64,000 nt of DNA from Bacteroides fluxus YIT 12057 (GTDB lineage Bacteria > Bacteroidota > Bacteroidia > Bacteroidales > Bacteroidaceae), in the NCBI RefSeq assembly GCF_000195635.1, contig NZ_GL882687.1:1-64000 (forward strand), written 5' to 3'. Below, piece after piece: positions 16,980 through 26,140 of the stretch. Within the stretch, counting starts at the first letter, position 1. Each line of letters begins with the position of its first letter. Under the pieces are notes generated by a model. It searched no databases. It was not told the origin of the DNA and was given only the letters and a program-made list of their open reading frames with translations. A program made the position numbers and the translations under genes.

Positions 16980-18587
16980 TTAGAGTTTCGGACCAGCTGC
17001 AACCAAAGATTTACCAGCTTCGTTTCCGGTGAACTTAGCGAAGTTCTTGATGAAACGGCCTGCCAAATCCTTAGCTTTTTCTTCCCATTGACAAGCACAT
17101 TCGTAAGTGTCGCGCGGATCAAGGATCTTCGGATCTACGTTAGGCAATTCTGTCGGAACAACGAAGTCGAAGAAAGGAATAACTTTTGTCGGAGCCTTGT
17201 CGATAGAACCGTCGAGGATAGCATCGATGATGCCACGGGTATCTTTAATAGAGATACGTTTGCCGCTACCGTTCCAACCGGTGTTAACCAAGTATGCCTT
17301 AGCACCAACCTTATTCATTTTCTTAACCAACTCTTCTGCATATTTAGTAGGATGCAAGCTCAAGAAAGCAGCACCGAAGCAAGCAGAGAATGTCGGAGTC
17401 GGTTCAGTGATACCACGTTCTGTACCTGCCAATTTAGCAGTAAAGCCAGACAAGAAGTAGTATTGAGCCTGTTCAGGATTCAAGATAGATACCGGAGGCA
17501 ATACACCGAAGGCGTCAGCTGACAGGAAGATTACCTGATGAGCGTGAGGACCCTTAGAAACCGGCTTAACGATGTTGTTGATGTGGTAGATAGGATAAGA
17601 AACACGAGTGTTTTCAGTTACGCTCTTGTCAGCGAAATCAATCTTACCTTCAGCGTCAACTGTTACGTTCTCCAACAGAGCGTCACGTTTGATGGCAGCG
17701 TAGATATCGGGTTCGCTTTCTTTGTCCAAGTTGATAACCTTAGCGTAGCAACCACCTTCGTAGTTGAATACACCTTCGTCATCCCATCCGTGTTCGTCGT
17801 CACCGATCAGCAGACGTTTCGGGTCAGTTGACAAGGTAGTCTTACCTGTACCGGACAGACCGAAGAAGATTGCAGAGTCAGTGCCTTCCATGTTAGTGTT
17901 GGCAGAGCAGTGCATAGAAGCGATGCCACGCAACGGGTTCTTGTAGTTCATGATAGAGAACATACCCTTCTTCATTTCACCGCCGTACCAAGTGTTCAGG
18001 ATAACTTGTTCGTTGGTCTTCAAGTTGAATACGGTAGCAGTTTCAGAGTTCAGACCCAGTTCTTTGTAGTTGTCAACTTTTGCCTTGGAAGCGTTGAATG
18101 ATACGAAATCGGGCTCTCCGTAGTTAGCAAGTTCTTCAGCAGTCGGGCGGATGAACATGTTAGTTACGAAGTGTGCCTGCCATGCCACTTCCATGATGAA
18201 ACGAACTTTCATGCGAGTAGCAGCGTTAGCGCCACAGAAAGTATCGACAACGAACAGACGCTTGCCGCTCAATTCTTTCACTGCTTTAGCCTTCAAGTCA
18301 GCCCAAGCTTCTTCAGAGCAAGGTTTGTTGTCGTTTTTGTATTCTTCAGAAGTCCACCATACAGAATCCTTGCTGGCTTCATTCATTACGAAGAATTTAT
18401 CTTTAGGAGAACGTCCGGTATAGATACCGGTCATTACGTTTACAGCACCCAGTTCAGTTACCTGACCTTTTTCGAAGCCTTCCAGGCCCGGTTTGGTCTC
18501 TTCAGCGAACAATACATCGTAAGACGGGTTGTGGATAATTTCCTTCACGTCTTTGATACCGTACTTGCTTAAATCTAAATTTGCCAT
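16980..18587 (-). CDS. pckA: Phosphoenolpyruvate carboxykinase (ATP)
   Basis: A 535-residue ATP-type PEPCK interconverting oxaloacetate and PEP. In Bacteroides it runs mainly toward CO2 fixation on the fumarate/succinate pathway. Visible motifs are [13 protein letters not shown] near residues 53-65, the substrate site [10 protein letters not shown], the kinase-1a loop [10 protein letters not shown], the metal site [22 protein letters not shown], and the C-terminal [11 protein letters not shown]. Codon usage is highly biased, as expected for an abundant enzyme. The gene has its own -7 box (18735-18728) and a strong terminator, and a 28-bp perfect palindrome lies just upstream of the promoter. 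Confidence 0.98.
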   Translation of the reverse strand: MANLDLSKYGIKDVKEIIHNPSYDVLFAEETKPGLEGFEKGQVTELGAVNVMTGIYTGRSPKDKFFVMNEASKDSVWWTSEEYKNDNKPCSEEAWADLKAKAVKELSGKRLFVVDTFCGANAATRMKVRFIMEVAWQAHFVTNMFIRPTAEELANYGEPDFVSFNASKAKVDNYKELGLNSETATVFNLKTNEQVILNTWYGGEMKKGMFSIMNYKNPLRGIASMHCSANTNMEGTDSAIFFGLSGTGKTTLSTDPKRLLIGDDEHGWDDEGVFNYEGGCYAKVINLDKESEPDIYAAIKRDALLENVTVDAEGKIDFADKSVTENTRVSYPIYHINNIVKPVSKGPHAHQVIFLSADAFGVLPPVSILNPEQAQYYFLSGFTAKLAGTERGITEPTPTFSACFGAAFLSLHPTKYAEELVKKMNKVGAKAYLVNTGWNGSGKRISIKDTRGIIDAILDGSIDKAPTKVIPFFDFVVPTELPNVDPKILDPRDTYECACQWEEKAKDLAGRFIKNFAKFTGNEAGKSLVAAGPKL

Positions 18588-18727
18588 TTCTTTTTAAGAT
18601 TTTTAAATTGGTATTTGGTTTATAATCTCTTTTCTAATCTCTTTTTACCTTAAGAATCAAGGGGAAATAGGTGTCTGAAATTCTGCTTTTCACCTGTTCT
18701 TGCAGTAACCCCCTTATTTTTCGCCTA

Positions 18728-18735
18728 CAAAAGTA
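18728..18735 (-). promoter_or_regulatory. -7 promoter box of pckA
   Basis: TACTTTTG on the minus strand, followed by T and G-rich leader sequence; leader about 135 nt. No clear TTG -33 box is present. Confidence 0.6.
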
Positions 18736-18758
18736 ATACTTTCTTTTTAAAGAAAAGC

Positions 18759-18786
18759 CCTATTAGAGAAATTTTTCTCTAATAGG
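18759..18786. promoter_or_regulatory. Perfect 28-bp palindrome between pckA and upp
   Basis: CCTATTAGAGAAA (18759-18771) and its exact reverse complement (18774-18786) are separated by TT. It starts 23 bp upstream of the pckA -7 box, i.e. over or just behind the -33 region, which fits an operator. The regulator is unknown. The rest of the 329-bp gap between the two genes shows only the two promoters. Confidence 0.6.
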
Positions 18787-18827
18787 AAATCTTTTATAAA
18801 ACCATAACAATATCTGCTAACTGAATG

Positions 18828-18857
18828 TTGCAAATTGGGTGAAAATCGTTTACTTTG
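18828..18857 (+). promoter_or_regulatory. Promoter of upp
   Basis: TTG (18828-18830), a 19-bp spacer, then TTACTTTG (18850-18857), one mismatch from TAnnTTTG, followed by C. The leader is about 55 nt. Confidence 0.6.
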
Positions 18858-18916
18858 CAGCTGCATTTTATTGAAAAGGAACAATTAAAAATATAATTAA
18901 CCCGATAATTAGGACA

Positions 18917-19576
18917 ATGAAGATTATCAACTTTGCCGAGACAGACTCTGTCCTGAACCAATATGTGGCGGAAATTCGTGACGTGGCGGTGCAGGGAGAC
19001 CGTATGCGTTTTCGCAGGAACATTGAACGCATCGGAGAGATAATGGCGTATGAAATGAGCAAGGAACTAAGTTATTCCGTCAAGCAGGTGCAGACCCCTT
19101 TGGGAGTGGCGCCGGTCAGTACTCCTGATGATGTGGTGGTGATTGCCACTGTTTTTCGTGCCGGATTGCCGTTGCATACGGGTTTTCTGAACATGTTTGA
19201 TCGTGCAGGCAACGCTTTTGTTTCCGCTTATCGCTATTATAAAGACAAAGAGTGCCGTACGGTGGATGTACATATTGAATACATTGCTACTCCGGATTTG
19301 TCGAAAAAAACATTACTGTTGGTAGATCCGATGCTCGCTACGGGTGAAAGCATGGAGCTTGCCTGGAAAGCATTCCTTACCAAAGGCACACCTGCCAGGT
19401 TGCAGATTGCCTGTGTTATTGCCAGCCGGCAGGGAGTGGAGCATCTGGCCAAGTTATTCCCCGGTGATGACGTGACTTTGTGGTGTGCTGCCATTGATCC
19501 GGAGATGAATGAGCACTCTTACATAGTTCCCGGTTTGGGTGATGCAGGGGATCTGGCGTTCGGTGATAAGATTTAG
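18917..19576 (+). CDS. upp: Uracil phosphoribosyltransferase
   Basis: A 219-residue type I phosphoribosyltransferase converting uracil and PRPP to UMP in pyrimidine salvage. The PRPP-binding loop is LLVDPMLATGESM and the uracil-binding C-terminal signature is IVPGLGDAGDLAFG; VFRAGLPLHTGF is also present. The length is standard for the bacterial enzyme. It diverges from pckA and is convergent with the second susD gene, with a large inverted repeat between them. Confidence 0.96.
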   Translation: MKIINFAETDSVLNQYVAEIRDVAVQGDRMRFRRNIERIGEIMAYEMSKELSYSVKQVQTPLGVAPVSTPDDVVVIATVFRAGLPLHTGFLNMFDRAGNAFVSAYRYYKDKECRTVDVHIEYIATPDLSKKTLLLVDPMLATGESMELAWKAFLTKGTPARLQIACVIASRQGVEHLAKLFPGDDVTLWCAAIDPEMNEHSYIVPGLGDAGDLAFGDKI

Positions 19577-19616
19577 GCTGCGCATAGTATCAATTTGTGT
19601 GTACCCTTTAAGAAAT

Positions 19617-19656
19617 ATTGCCCGGGTTTACGCTATTCTGCATATTCCCGGGCAAT
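19617..19656. terminator. Bidirectional hairpin between upp and susD
   Basis: ATTGCCCGGG (19617-19626) and CCCGGGCAAT (19647-19656) are perfect complements with a 20-nt loop. It lies between convergent genes; no T-tract follows on either side. Confidence 0.6.
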
Positions 19657-19684
19657 GGTTCATGAAGATTATTGAGTGAATCGG

Positions 19685-21361
19685 TTATTTGGCCCAAAAT
19701 AGTTTATTGTAATAGGTGTCTTCTGCCATTACATCCTTATAGTAAGGATTATAGTTGACCTCTGTGGTGGGATACCTCCAACGGTTGGGCACGTTGGAAA
19801 TGGTTCCGGCCACTTCCGGGAACACGAGTCCGGAGGGATAGCCGGTACGTCGGATATCGCTCCATGCTTCGCGGCTTACAAGAAATCCGAAATGTAGCCA
19901 CTTTTGGGTAATGATGGCGTCTAATTTGTCCACATAGTCTGTACTGTTCCATTTGGCATCGGCAAAAGCGGAAATTTCTTCGGGGGTAGGGGCGTCATAG
20001 CGGTGGCAGTTTTCACCTGTACCGATAGAATCATAATAGTAATAGAGGTTGATGGACTGTGTAACCGCCTTGTTGAACTCTTCTTTTGCCTTGGCTTCAT
20101 TTTTAGCTATGCCATACCCCATCTGGTAGGCTTCCGCTTTTAGGAAATGAATTTCAGGAGAGGCCATAATCAACATGTCGAATTTGTCGTTTTGCCAGAA
20201 GAATCCATTCTGCGTGATTTGAGAAAAGCCAATGTTACTTTGGTTCACTTCGTCCTGTGCTTGGGATTTGTAATATTCCGTAAGTTCATCTTTTACAGTA
20301 AGGTCTGTACCCAGGTAACGGTGCTCGTCCAGTTGTCCAGTGCTTTGGTTGGTAATCTTTATTGGATTGAAATTCAGTAGGATGCGTGGGTCATCTTCTC
20401 CTTTTACATAAACGCCTGTCAGCGGGTCGCTGCTGGTCATATCGTAGTTGCCGTGACTCAACATACGGTTAATGATGGCTCCGGATGCAAGACGGTTCGT
20501 TACCCAGTCACCCAATCCACTTCCTGCGGTGAAGTTCAGTTGTCCGGACTTTTGGTTGGTAATGAAGACATTGTTGGCCTGCTCGTCTATCAATGGATAG
20601 GTGGAAGGATTTTCCAGTATCTCCTTGATAGCGGTACGGCCTTCTTCTTGCAAAGCCCCCTGTGTAGCTACGCGCATGGCAAGGCGCAGTCTCAGGGAGT
20701 TTGCATAGCGTTCCCATTTGTCCATGTCTCCACCGTTGATGAAATCTTGCGTATTGAAGTTCTTTGGTGTGGGGATGGAACGGAAACGCGGAGCGATTTC
20801 TTTCAGTTCATTAAGGATAGTTCTATAAATATCTTCTGCTTTGTCATAGCGTGTATATGACTTGCTGACGTCATTGGTCAAGGGCAGGGTGCAGGCTTCG
20901 GAGAAGGGCATATCTCCAAAAATGTCCACTGTAGCGGCAAAGAAATCATATAATTGTACTTTTGCCGCAATCAGGAAAGCCTCGTCTTGTTCCTGCTCCG
21001 CAGTACTTTCTGCCTGGTATAATGACTCTAACTTACGGAATTGCGCAAGTGCGGAATACAGGTTGTCCCATTGTCCGTCTATGGCGGGCGTATAACCGGG
21101 GCTGTACATATCAGTGGTTTTAGAATAACCAAAGGTCTGGGCATACTTGCCCACAAACTGTGAGTCGAAGCCGAAGAAGCGACCGTACTCGTAAACGTCA
21201 TAGTCCTTCACTTTCTGGAATACTCCTGCCATTAGGTTGCTGATAGTGACTTGAGTTACCTTGGACGGGTCTTCATATTTGCTGTCGAAATCATATTCGC
21301 TACAGCCGGAGGCGGTGAACAGCAGTGCGCCTATGGCAATCAGAGATGTTATCTTTTTCAT
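19685..21361 (-). CDS. SusD-like lipoprotein (second SusC/SusD pair)
   Basis: A 558-residue SusD-like nutrient-binding lipoprotein. The chosen start (ATG 21361) puts MKKITSLIAIGALL directly before the lipobox TASGC; ATG codons at 21367 and 21379 are also in frame. It resembles the SusD-like_2 subgroup (PF12771-type), with the N-terminal SKVTQVTISNLMAGVF pattern and the helical segment FLKAEAYQMGYG near residue 400. The partner susC is 31 bp upstream. Without enzymes nearby the substrate cannot be named. Confidence 0.9.
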   Translation of the reverse strand: MKKITSLIAIGALLFTASGCSEYDFDSKYEDPSKVTQVTISNLMAGVFQKVKDYDVYEYGRFFGFDSQFVGKYAQTFGYSKTTDMYSPGYTPAIDGQWDNLYSALAQFRKLESLYQAESTAEQEQDEAFLIAAKVQLYDFFAATVDIFGDMPFSEACTLPLTNDVSKSYTRYDKAEDIYRTILNELKEIAPRFRSIPTPKNFNTQDFINGGDMDKWERYANSLRLRLAMRVATQGALQEEGRTAIKEILENPSTYPLIDEQANNVFITNQKSGQLNFTAGSGLGDWVTNRLASGAIINRMLSHGNYDMTSSDPLTGVYVKGEDDPRILLNFNPIKITNQSTGQLDEHRYLGTDLTVKDELTEYYKSQAQDEVNQSNIGFSQITQNGFFWQNDKFDMLIMASPEIHFLKAEAYQMGYGIAKNEAKAKEEFNKAVTQSINLYYYYDSIGTGENCHRYDAPTPEEISAFADAKWNSTDYVDKLDAIITQKWLHFGFLVSREAWSDIRRTGYPSGLVFPEVAGTISNVPNRWRYPTTEVNYNPYYKDVMAEDTYYNKLFWAK

Positions 21362-21392
21362 ATTCATGTGAGTAATCATTCAAATTAGTTCA

Positions 21393-24300
21393 TTAAAAAC
21401 TGGCACGTATGGAAACACCGAAGCTGCGTGTGGCTGTGGTAGAGCCTCCTACCATTGCCTGACTCGACCAGGATGTGCCCGTTGATGATTCAGCATCATA
21501 ATTTTTCAGTGCTTTATAAAAATAGAATAGGTTGCGGCCAAAAGCAGATACGCTTAGACGAGTCAGTCCGAATTTTGAAATCATCTTTTCCGGGAATTGG
21601 TAACCGATGGTGAGTTCACGCAATTTAACGTATGAATTGTCGAACACCGAGTGGCGGTAGGTTAGTTGTTCTGCTTCTGTACCCCAATTATAGGTACTGT
21701 TATAATAGTAGCCGGCAGGAATGATACGTGTATTCTGTTCTCCTGTGGAGGCTACTACACCCGGCAATATGACGCCGTCATGATAGATAACCTCTCCATT
21801 GGGACCGGCTGTTGTAGAGGGATCTACTTTTACCGGTATGCCACTGGCATTGTTGCCGCCCGGGTAATAGTAAGATAGTCCTCCGTGTTCCGTGTCGCGG
21901 TATTTTAGTGATTCAGGAGTAAGACCTACGGCTGTGGCATACTGGTTCATTTCATTGATAACATCACCGCCAATGCGGAAATCAATACTGAAATCCAGGA
22001 ATATATTTTTATAAGAGAAAGAATTGAACAAACCGCCTACACCTGCAGGGTTGATGTTACCTACTTTCTGCAGCTCTGTTTGATTCAGGTAAAGGCCATT
22101 GTCCGATACAAGGAATTCTCCGTTCTCGTTTACTTGAGGAACCTGTGCGTAGATGTCACCCATTGGTTGCCCCTCTACGGCTTGTATTTTTACACCACTG
22201 CCTCCCGAGTTCAATATTTCCAGATAAGGGACACCGTCTGCCAGTTTCACCACCTTGTTCTTGTAGATGCCGTAGTTGGCGGTTAAGTCCCAACGGAAAT
22301 CTCTGGTTAATATAGGGGTGGCACTGAGGGAGATATCCCATCCTTGGTTGGCTACTTCACCCACATTCATCAGCATATTCTTTACTCCCGAGGAAGATGG
22401 TTGAGGAGTAGAAAGAATTTGGTCTTTTACGCGGTTGTTGTAGTAAGAGACGTCAATACCCAACCGGTTATTGAAGAATTTACTTTCCAGACCTATTTCA
22501 TACTCATATTTCTTTTCCGGGCGTATGTTGGCATTTCCTAGCGAAGAGGGGACATAATTCCAGGTAAAGTCGTTGTCCGATCCTTGCTCATAAACGATGT
22601 TGGCGGCATAGGTCTCCGGAGCATTGCCTACAATACCGTACGAGAGACGCAGTTTTCCGTAGTTCCACCAGGCAGGCATACGGAAAGCTTCCGAGAAGAG
22701 GAAACTGAGATTGGCGGAAGGGTAGAAAAAACTCTGGTCTTTCAAGGTGGATGAACGTTCCTGGCGTCCGGTCAGTTCGAGGAAGAGATAGTTATCCCAT
22801 CCCAGGCTCAGTGTCCCCATATAACCGGTTTTCAACAGTTCCATACGTTGTAAGGTACTGCTGGCTGTATAGCGGCTGGCATTAAGGTCAAACCAGTTCT
22901 CGGTTACAAGACCGCCGTTGGTGGATACCCTGATATTGTTCATGTTCTCATAGCGTCCTGTCCACCCTACGGTAGCGGCAATATCGAAACGGTTGATGTT
23001 GTAATTAAAATTCAGCATTACATCTCCGTAAACGATGTCATAGCGACGGTTGATAGCTTGGAAACTGCCGCTGGGGTCATAAAGAGAATTCGGTTGTTCA
23101 CTTTCATATTCCAATGTCTGTTTTACATCGGTGATATCTGTAGAGAGTTGGGCACGCAGGCTTAGCCAGTTGGTTATTTGCCAGGTAGGGCGGATCATGC
23201 CGATAAGCCGATTTTCCGTTTCATCACTATGGTGATGGAACATATTCCACAACATATTATTGACGCCGCTTACATAACTGGGGTCATAGGCCCATGATTC
23301 TTCAGGAGTCAGTGTGGCATTACCGCCTATAAAGGTATTACGATAACCTAGGCTGGTAACATAGGTTTGTTTCAGATAAGGTATATCCAAGAAAGTAGAG
23401 AACATGTTACCGAAGCCACTGTATAGATTCAGTGATGTTTGTGGGCGGTCTTTTACATTCTGTACGATATAATTGATCGAATATTCCAGATTCAGAGGTT
23501 TTGCCAATTTATAAGATCCTGTCAACTTGAAGTTATGTTTGGTGAAGCTTCCTGTCAGTGCATTGGGAATTTCATCCATGAAGGTATAGGAAAAACGGTT
23601 GCTGCTGTTCTCTGTTCCCTGTGAGATGGCAAGGGTGTAGGTCTGGTTCCAACCTGTACGGAATAGTTCTTTCCAAGGGTTGTCGGTCAGAGGTAGATAG
23701 GCTCGTACTGTACCGTCCCAGTAGAGTACATCACTTCCGTCATATTTTGGACCGAAGGACTGGGTAGTGGAACGCAGGCTCTTATAATTTTGCCCGTTCA
23801 TGGTTCGTTGGTAGAAGCCGCCGGTTGCTTTTTCATAGTCACTATAGGCAGTATTATAGGTTCCTGGTCCATAGAGGGTCTGTACTTTCGGCAAATAGGC
23901 AGGAAGGTTGGCCATTACTTGTGCGGTGAAATCTACGGTTAGTTTACCGCTTTTGGCACGTTTACTGGTAATGACTACCGCACCGTTTGCCGCTTCCGAG
24001 CCATAGAGTGCAGTTGCGGATGCTCCTTTCAGAATACTGATGGTTTCGATATCTTCTGGATTGATGTCTACCAGACCGTTGGAACGTATCTGTCCGTCAT
24101 TACCGAATTCGGCAAAATCGGTACTCTTGCCTGTACCCCCGTTACGGATGGGTACACCGTCCAAGATAATAAGAGGTTGGTTGTTTCCCGTGATGGAGGT
24201 CAGTCCGCGTACATTGATGGATACGGCTCCGGCTGAACCTCCTTGAGTCTGTGTGATGCGTACGCCCGGTGCCTTACCATACATGGCAGAGGCAAAGTTC

Positions 24301-24773
24301 GGTGCTCCGGCTTTCACCAGCTCGTCTGCATTGATGGTGCTGACTGCATAGCCGACTCGTTTGGTATCTTTCTTGATACCCATTGCCGTTACAACTACTT
24401 CTTTCAACTGTTGGGCATCTTCGCTGAGTGTTATTCTCAGATCTCCTTGTTTTTTACGCTTTGCCAGATTTATTTCTCGGGTGGTGTACCCCATGTAGGC
24501 AATGGAAAGTGTGGCATCTGCAGGAACGGTCAATGTGAAGTTACCGTCCATGTCGGTGAGGACACCGTTATTGGTATCTTTTTGTACGACACTGGCTCCG
24601 ATAAGTGGTTCTCCGGCGGCATCTTTAACTATGCCTTTGATTGTTTTTGTCTCTTGTGCAAGGACTGTTCCGGTAAATAGGAAAGCCAATACCCAGCTTA
24701 AGATGATCAGATTTTTGTGGAAATGCGACGCAATGTGTGGCATACCGCATTGGTTGTTTACTGTGAAATCCAT
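21393..24773 (-). CDS. SusC/RagA TonB-dependent transporter (second pair)
   Basis: An outer-membrane transporter of about 1126 residues from ATG 24773; the longer frame would need a TTG at 24782. After a signal segment (hydrophobic about residues 24-39, then VLAQ) come the CarboxypepD_reg-like domain (about 44-125), the box QLKEVVVTAMG, the plug (about 135-265) and the barrel ending FGVSIRASF. There is no STN domain, so it is not expected to signal to an anti-sigma factor. It pairs with the SusD-like gene downstream. No regulator, hydrolase or TAnnTTTG promoter is visible beside it. Confidence 0.94.
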   Translation of the reverse strand: MDFTVNNQCGMPHIASHFHKNLIILSWVLAFLFTGTVLAQETKTIKGIVKDAAGEPLIGASVVQKDTNNGVLTDMDGNFTLTVPADATLSIAYMGYTTREINLAKRKKQGDLRITLSEDAQQLKEVVVTAMGIKKDTKRVGYAVSTINADELVKAGAPNFASAMYGKAPGVRITQTQGGSAGAVSINVRGLTSITGNNQPLIILDGVPIRNGGTGKSTDFAEFGNDGQIRSNGLVDINPEDIETISILKGASATALYGSEAANGAVVITSKRAKSGKLTVDFTAQVMANLPAYLPKVQTLYGPGTYNTAYSDYEKATGGFYQRTMNGQNYKSLRSTTQSFGPKYDGSDVLYWDGTVRAYLPLTDNPWKELFRTGWNQTYTLAISQGTENSSNRFSYTFMDEIPNALTGSFTKHNFKLTGSYKLAKPLNLEYSINYIVQNVKDRPQTSLNLYSGFGNMFSTFLDIPYLKQTYVTSLGYRNTFIGGNATLTPEESWAYDPSYVSGVNNMLWNMFHHHSDETENRLIGMIRPTWQITNWLSLRAQLSTDITDVKQTLEYESEQPNSLYDPSGSFQAINRRYDIVYGDVMLNFNYNINRFDIAATVGWTGRYENMNNIRVSTNGGLVTENWFDLNASRYTASSTLQRMELLKTGYMGTLSLGWDNYLFLELTGRQERSSTLKDQSFFYPSANLSFLFSEAFRMPAWWNYGKLRLSYGIVGNAPETYAANIVYEQGSDNDFTWNYVPSSLGNANIRPEKKYEYEIGLESKFFNNRLGIDVSYYNNRVKDQILSTPQPSSSGVKNMLMNVGEVANQGWDISLSATPILTRDFRWDLTANYGIYKNKVVKLADGVPYLEILNSGGSGVKIQAVEGQPMGDIYAQVPQVNENGEFLVSDNGLYLNQTELQKVGNINPAGVGGLFNSFSYKNIFLDFSIDFRIGGDVINEMNQYATAVGLTPESLKYRDTEHGGLSYYYPGGNNASGIPVKVDPSTTAGPNGEVIYHDGVILPGVVASTGEQNTRIIPAGYYYNSTYNWGTEAEQLTYRHSVFDNSYVKLRELTIGYQFPEKMISKFGLTRLSVSAFGRNLFYFYKALKNYDAESSTGTSWSSQAMVGGSTTATRSFGVSIRASF

Positions 24774-24782
24774 ACTACCCAA

Positions 24783-25021
24783 AATGATTGATTTGTCTTA
24801 TTTATATCTATTGTTTTCAACCTGGTATTTGGGCAAGTATTGTGCCAGAAGGGAAAATATCTATTTTTTGAAGATAAAATATTTGATAGTCAGTTGTTTA
24901 ATTTTTAGTGGAAGCGTATAATGCGGAGTATTTACAATGTGGAAAGTTGTGGATAATTTCCACACTGCATGTTCTACAATCCACAGGTCTTATTACGTGA
25001 AATAAGTGCAGAATGAAAAAT
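24783..25021. other. Gene-free region upstream of the second susC
   Basis: AT-rich sequence holding the untranslated leader and presumably the promoter of the second susC pair. No TAnnTTTG box facing it and no strong repeat was found. Confidence 0.4.
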
Positions 25022-25077
25022 CCCTTTCTCATCGCATGCCGTTCCGAGGGCGGAAACGGCGGAGCGATGAAAAAGGG
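25022..25077 (-). terminator. Intrinsic terminator of the korA-korB operon
   Basis: The outer stem pairs CCCTTTCTCATCGC (25022-25035) with GCGATGAAAAAGGG (25064-25077), with an inner GCCGTT/AACGGC stem. On the minus strand a T-rich tract (ATTTTTC) follows. Confidence 0.85.
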
Positions 25078-25111
25078 AGGAATTGAAATAATGCTTCTAT
25101 TATATGTGGGG

Positions 25112-26116
25112 TTACTTTACTTCCCAAATATCATTCGTCATCAGCAACTCTTCGAAGTTGTGATACTTCTTCTTTTCTGATATTTCTTCAATCTGCGCAT
25201 GGACAGCATCGTTGTAGGTCGGGGCGTCCACGTCACGGATTACACCGAGGGCAACCGGAAAGTCGGGACCTTCCATCAAGGCGAGTTTCAGTTGCAGGGT
25301 GTTGTCCATGCAATGGGCATCATGTACGAGAATGTCTTTTTCAGTGATACCATTCTCACCCAACTTCACTACTTTCAACCCGAATCCTTCCTGCATCAGT
25401 CCATATTCGTTGTTCTCGCCAAAAAGCATCGGTTTGCCGTGTTGCAGGTAGATGGAATTCTTGGCACGGCCTTCTTTCTTGTAAACGTTGTCGTAGGCGT
25501 TATCGTTGAAGATGACACAATGTTGCAGGATTTCGCAGACGGCAGCGCCTTTGTGGCTGGCAGCGGCTTTCAGTACTTCTACTGTGCCTGCGGCATCCGT
25601 AGCCACACAACGCGCAAAGAAACGTCCGCGTGCGCCGAAACAAAGTTCCGCAGGGCGGAACGGATCCTCCACCGTGCCGTAAGGTGAGGATTTGCTGACG
25701 AAGCCACGGGGAGACGTCGGGGAATATTGTCCTTTGGTCAAGCCATAGATACGGTTGTTGAGCAACAGGATGTTGATATCAATGTTACGGCGTATGGCAT
25801 GGATAAAGTGGTTACCGCCGATAGCCATACCGTCACCGTCGCCGGACACTTGCCAGACACTCAGTCCGGGATTGGCTACCTTACATCCGGTGGCAATGGC
25901 GGCAGCACGTCCGTGGATGGTCTGCATGGCATACGTGTTCATGTAATAAGGCAGACGACTGGAGCAACCGATGCCGGAAATGACGGCTGTTTCGCTGGGT
26001 GCGATGCCGATTTCGGCCATGGCTTTATGCAGTGAAGCCAAGAAGAAGTGGTCACCGCAACCCGGACACCAGCGAGGTTGCCCTTTTTTGAAATCTTTTG
26101 CTGTATATTCGCTCAT
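25112..26116 (-). CDS. korB: 2-oxoglutarate:ferredoxin oxidoreductase, beta subunit
   Basis: A 334-residue thiamine-pyrophosphate subunit of a 2-oxoacid:ferredoxin oxidoreductase. It carries RWCPGCGDHF (cysteines for the cluster), GIGCSSR, HGRAAAIATG, and the TPP/Mg motif SGDGDGMAIGGNH near residues 90-103, followed by NNRIYGLTKGQ. The enzyme decarboxylates 2-oxoglutarate to succinyl-CoA (or the reverse) using ferredoxin. It follows korA after 24 bp. Assignment to 2-oxoglutarate rather than another 2-oxoacid is by resemblance to KorB/OorB. No separate delta (ferredoxin-like) gene is adjacent. Confidence 0.92.
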   Translation of the reverse strand: MSEYTAKDFKKGQPRWCPGCGDHFFLASLHKAMAEIGIAPSETAVISGIGCSSRLPYYMNTYAMQTIHGRAAAIATGCKVANPGLSVWQVSGDGDGMAIGGNHFIHAIRRNIDINILLLNNRIYGLTKGQYSPTSPRGFVSKSSPYGTVEDPFRPAELCFGARGRFFARCVATDAAGTVEVLKAAASHKGAAVCEILQHCVIFNDNAYDNVYKKEGRAKNSIYLQHGKPMLFGENNEYGLMQEGFGLKVVKLGENGITEKDILVHDAHCMDNTLQLKLALMEGPDFPVALGVIRDVDAPTYNDAVHAQIEEISEKKKYHNFEELLMTNDIWEVK

Positions 26117-26140
26117 GATGTTTCTTTCTTTACGGGGTTA

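Noticed and set aside
18917..19576. Treating upp as part of a regulated unit with the second SusC/SusD pair
   Set aside because: The genes are convergent and separated by a strong inverted repeat.
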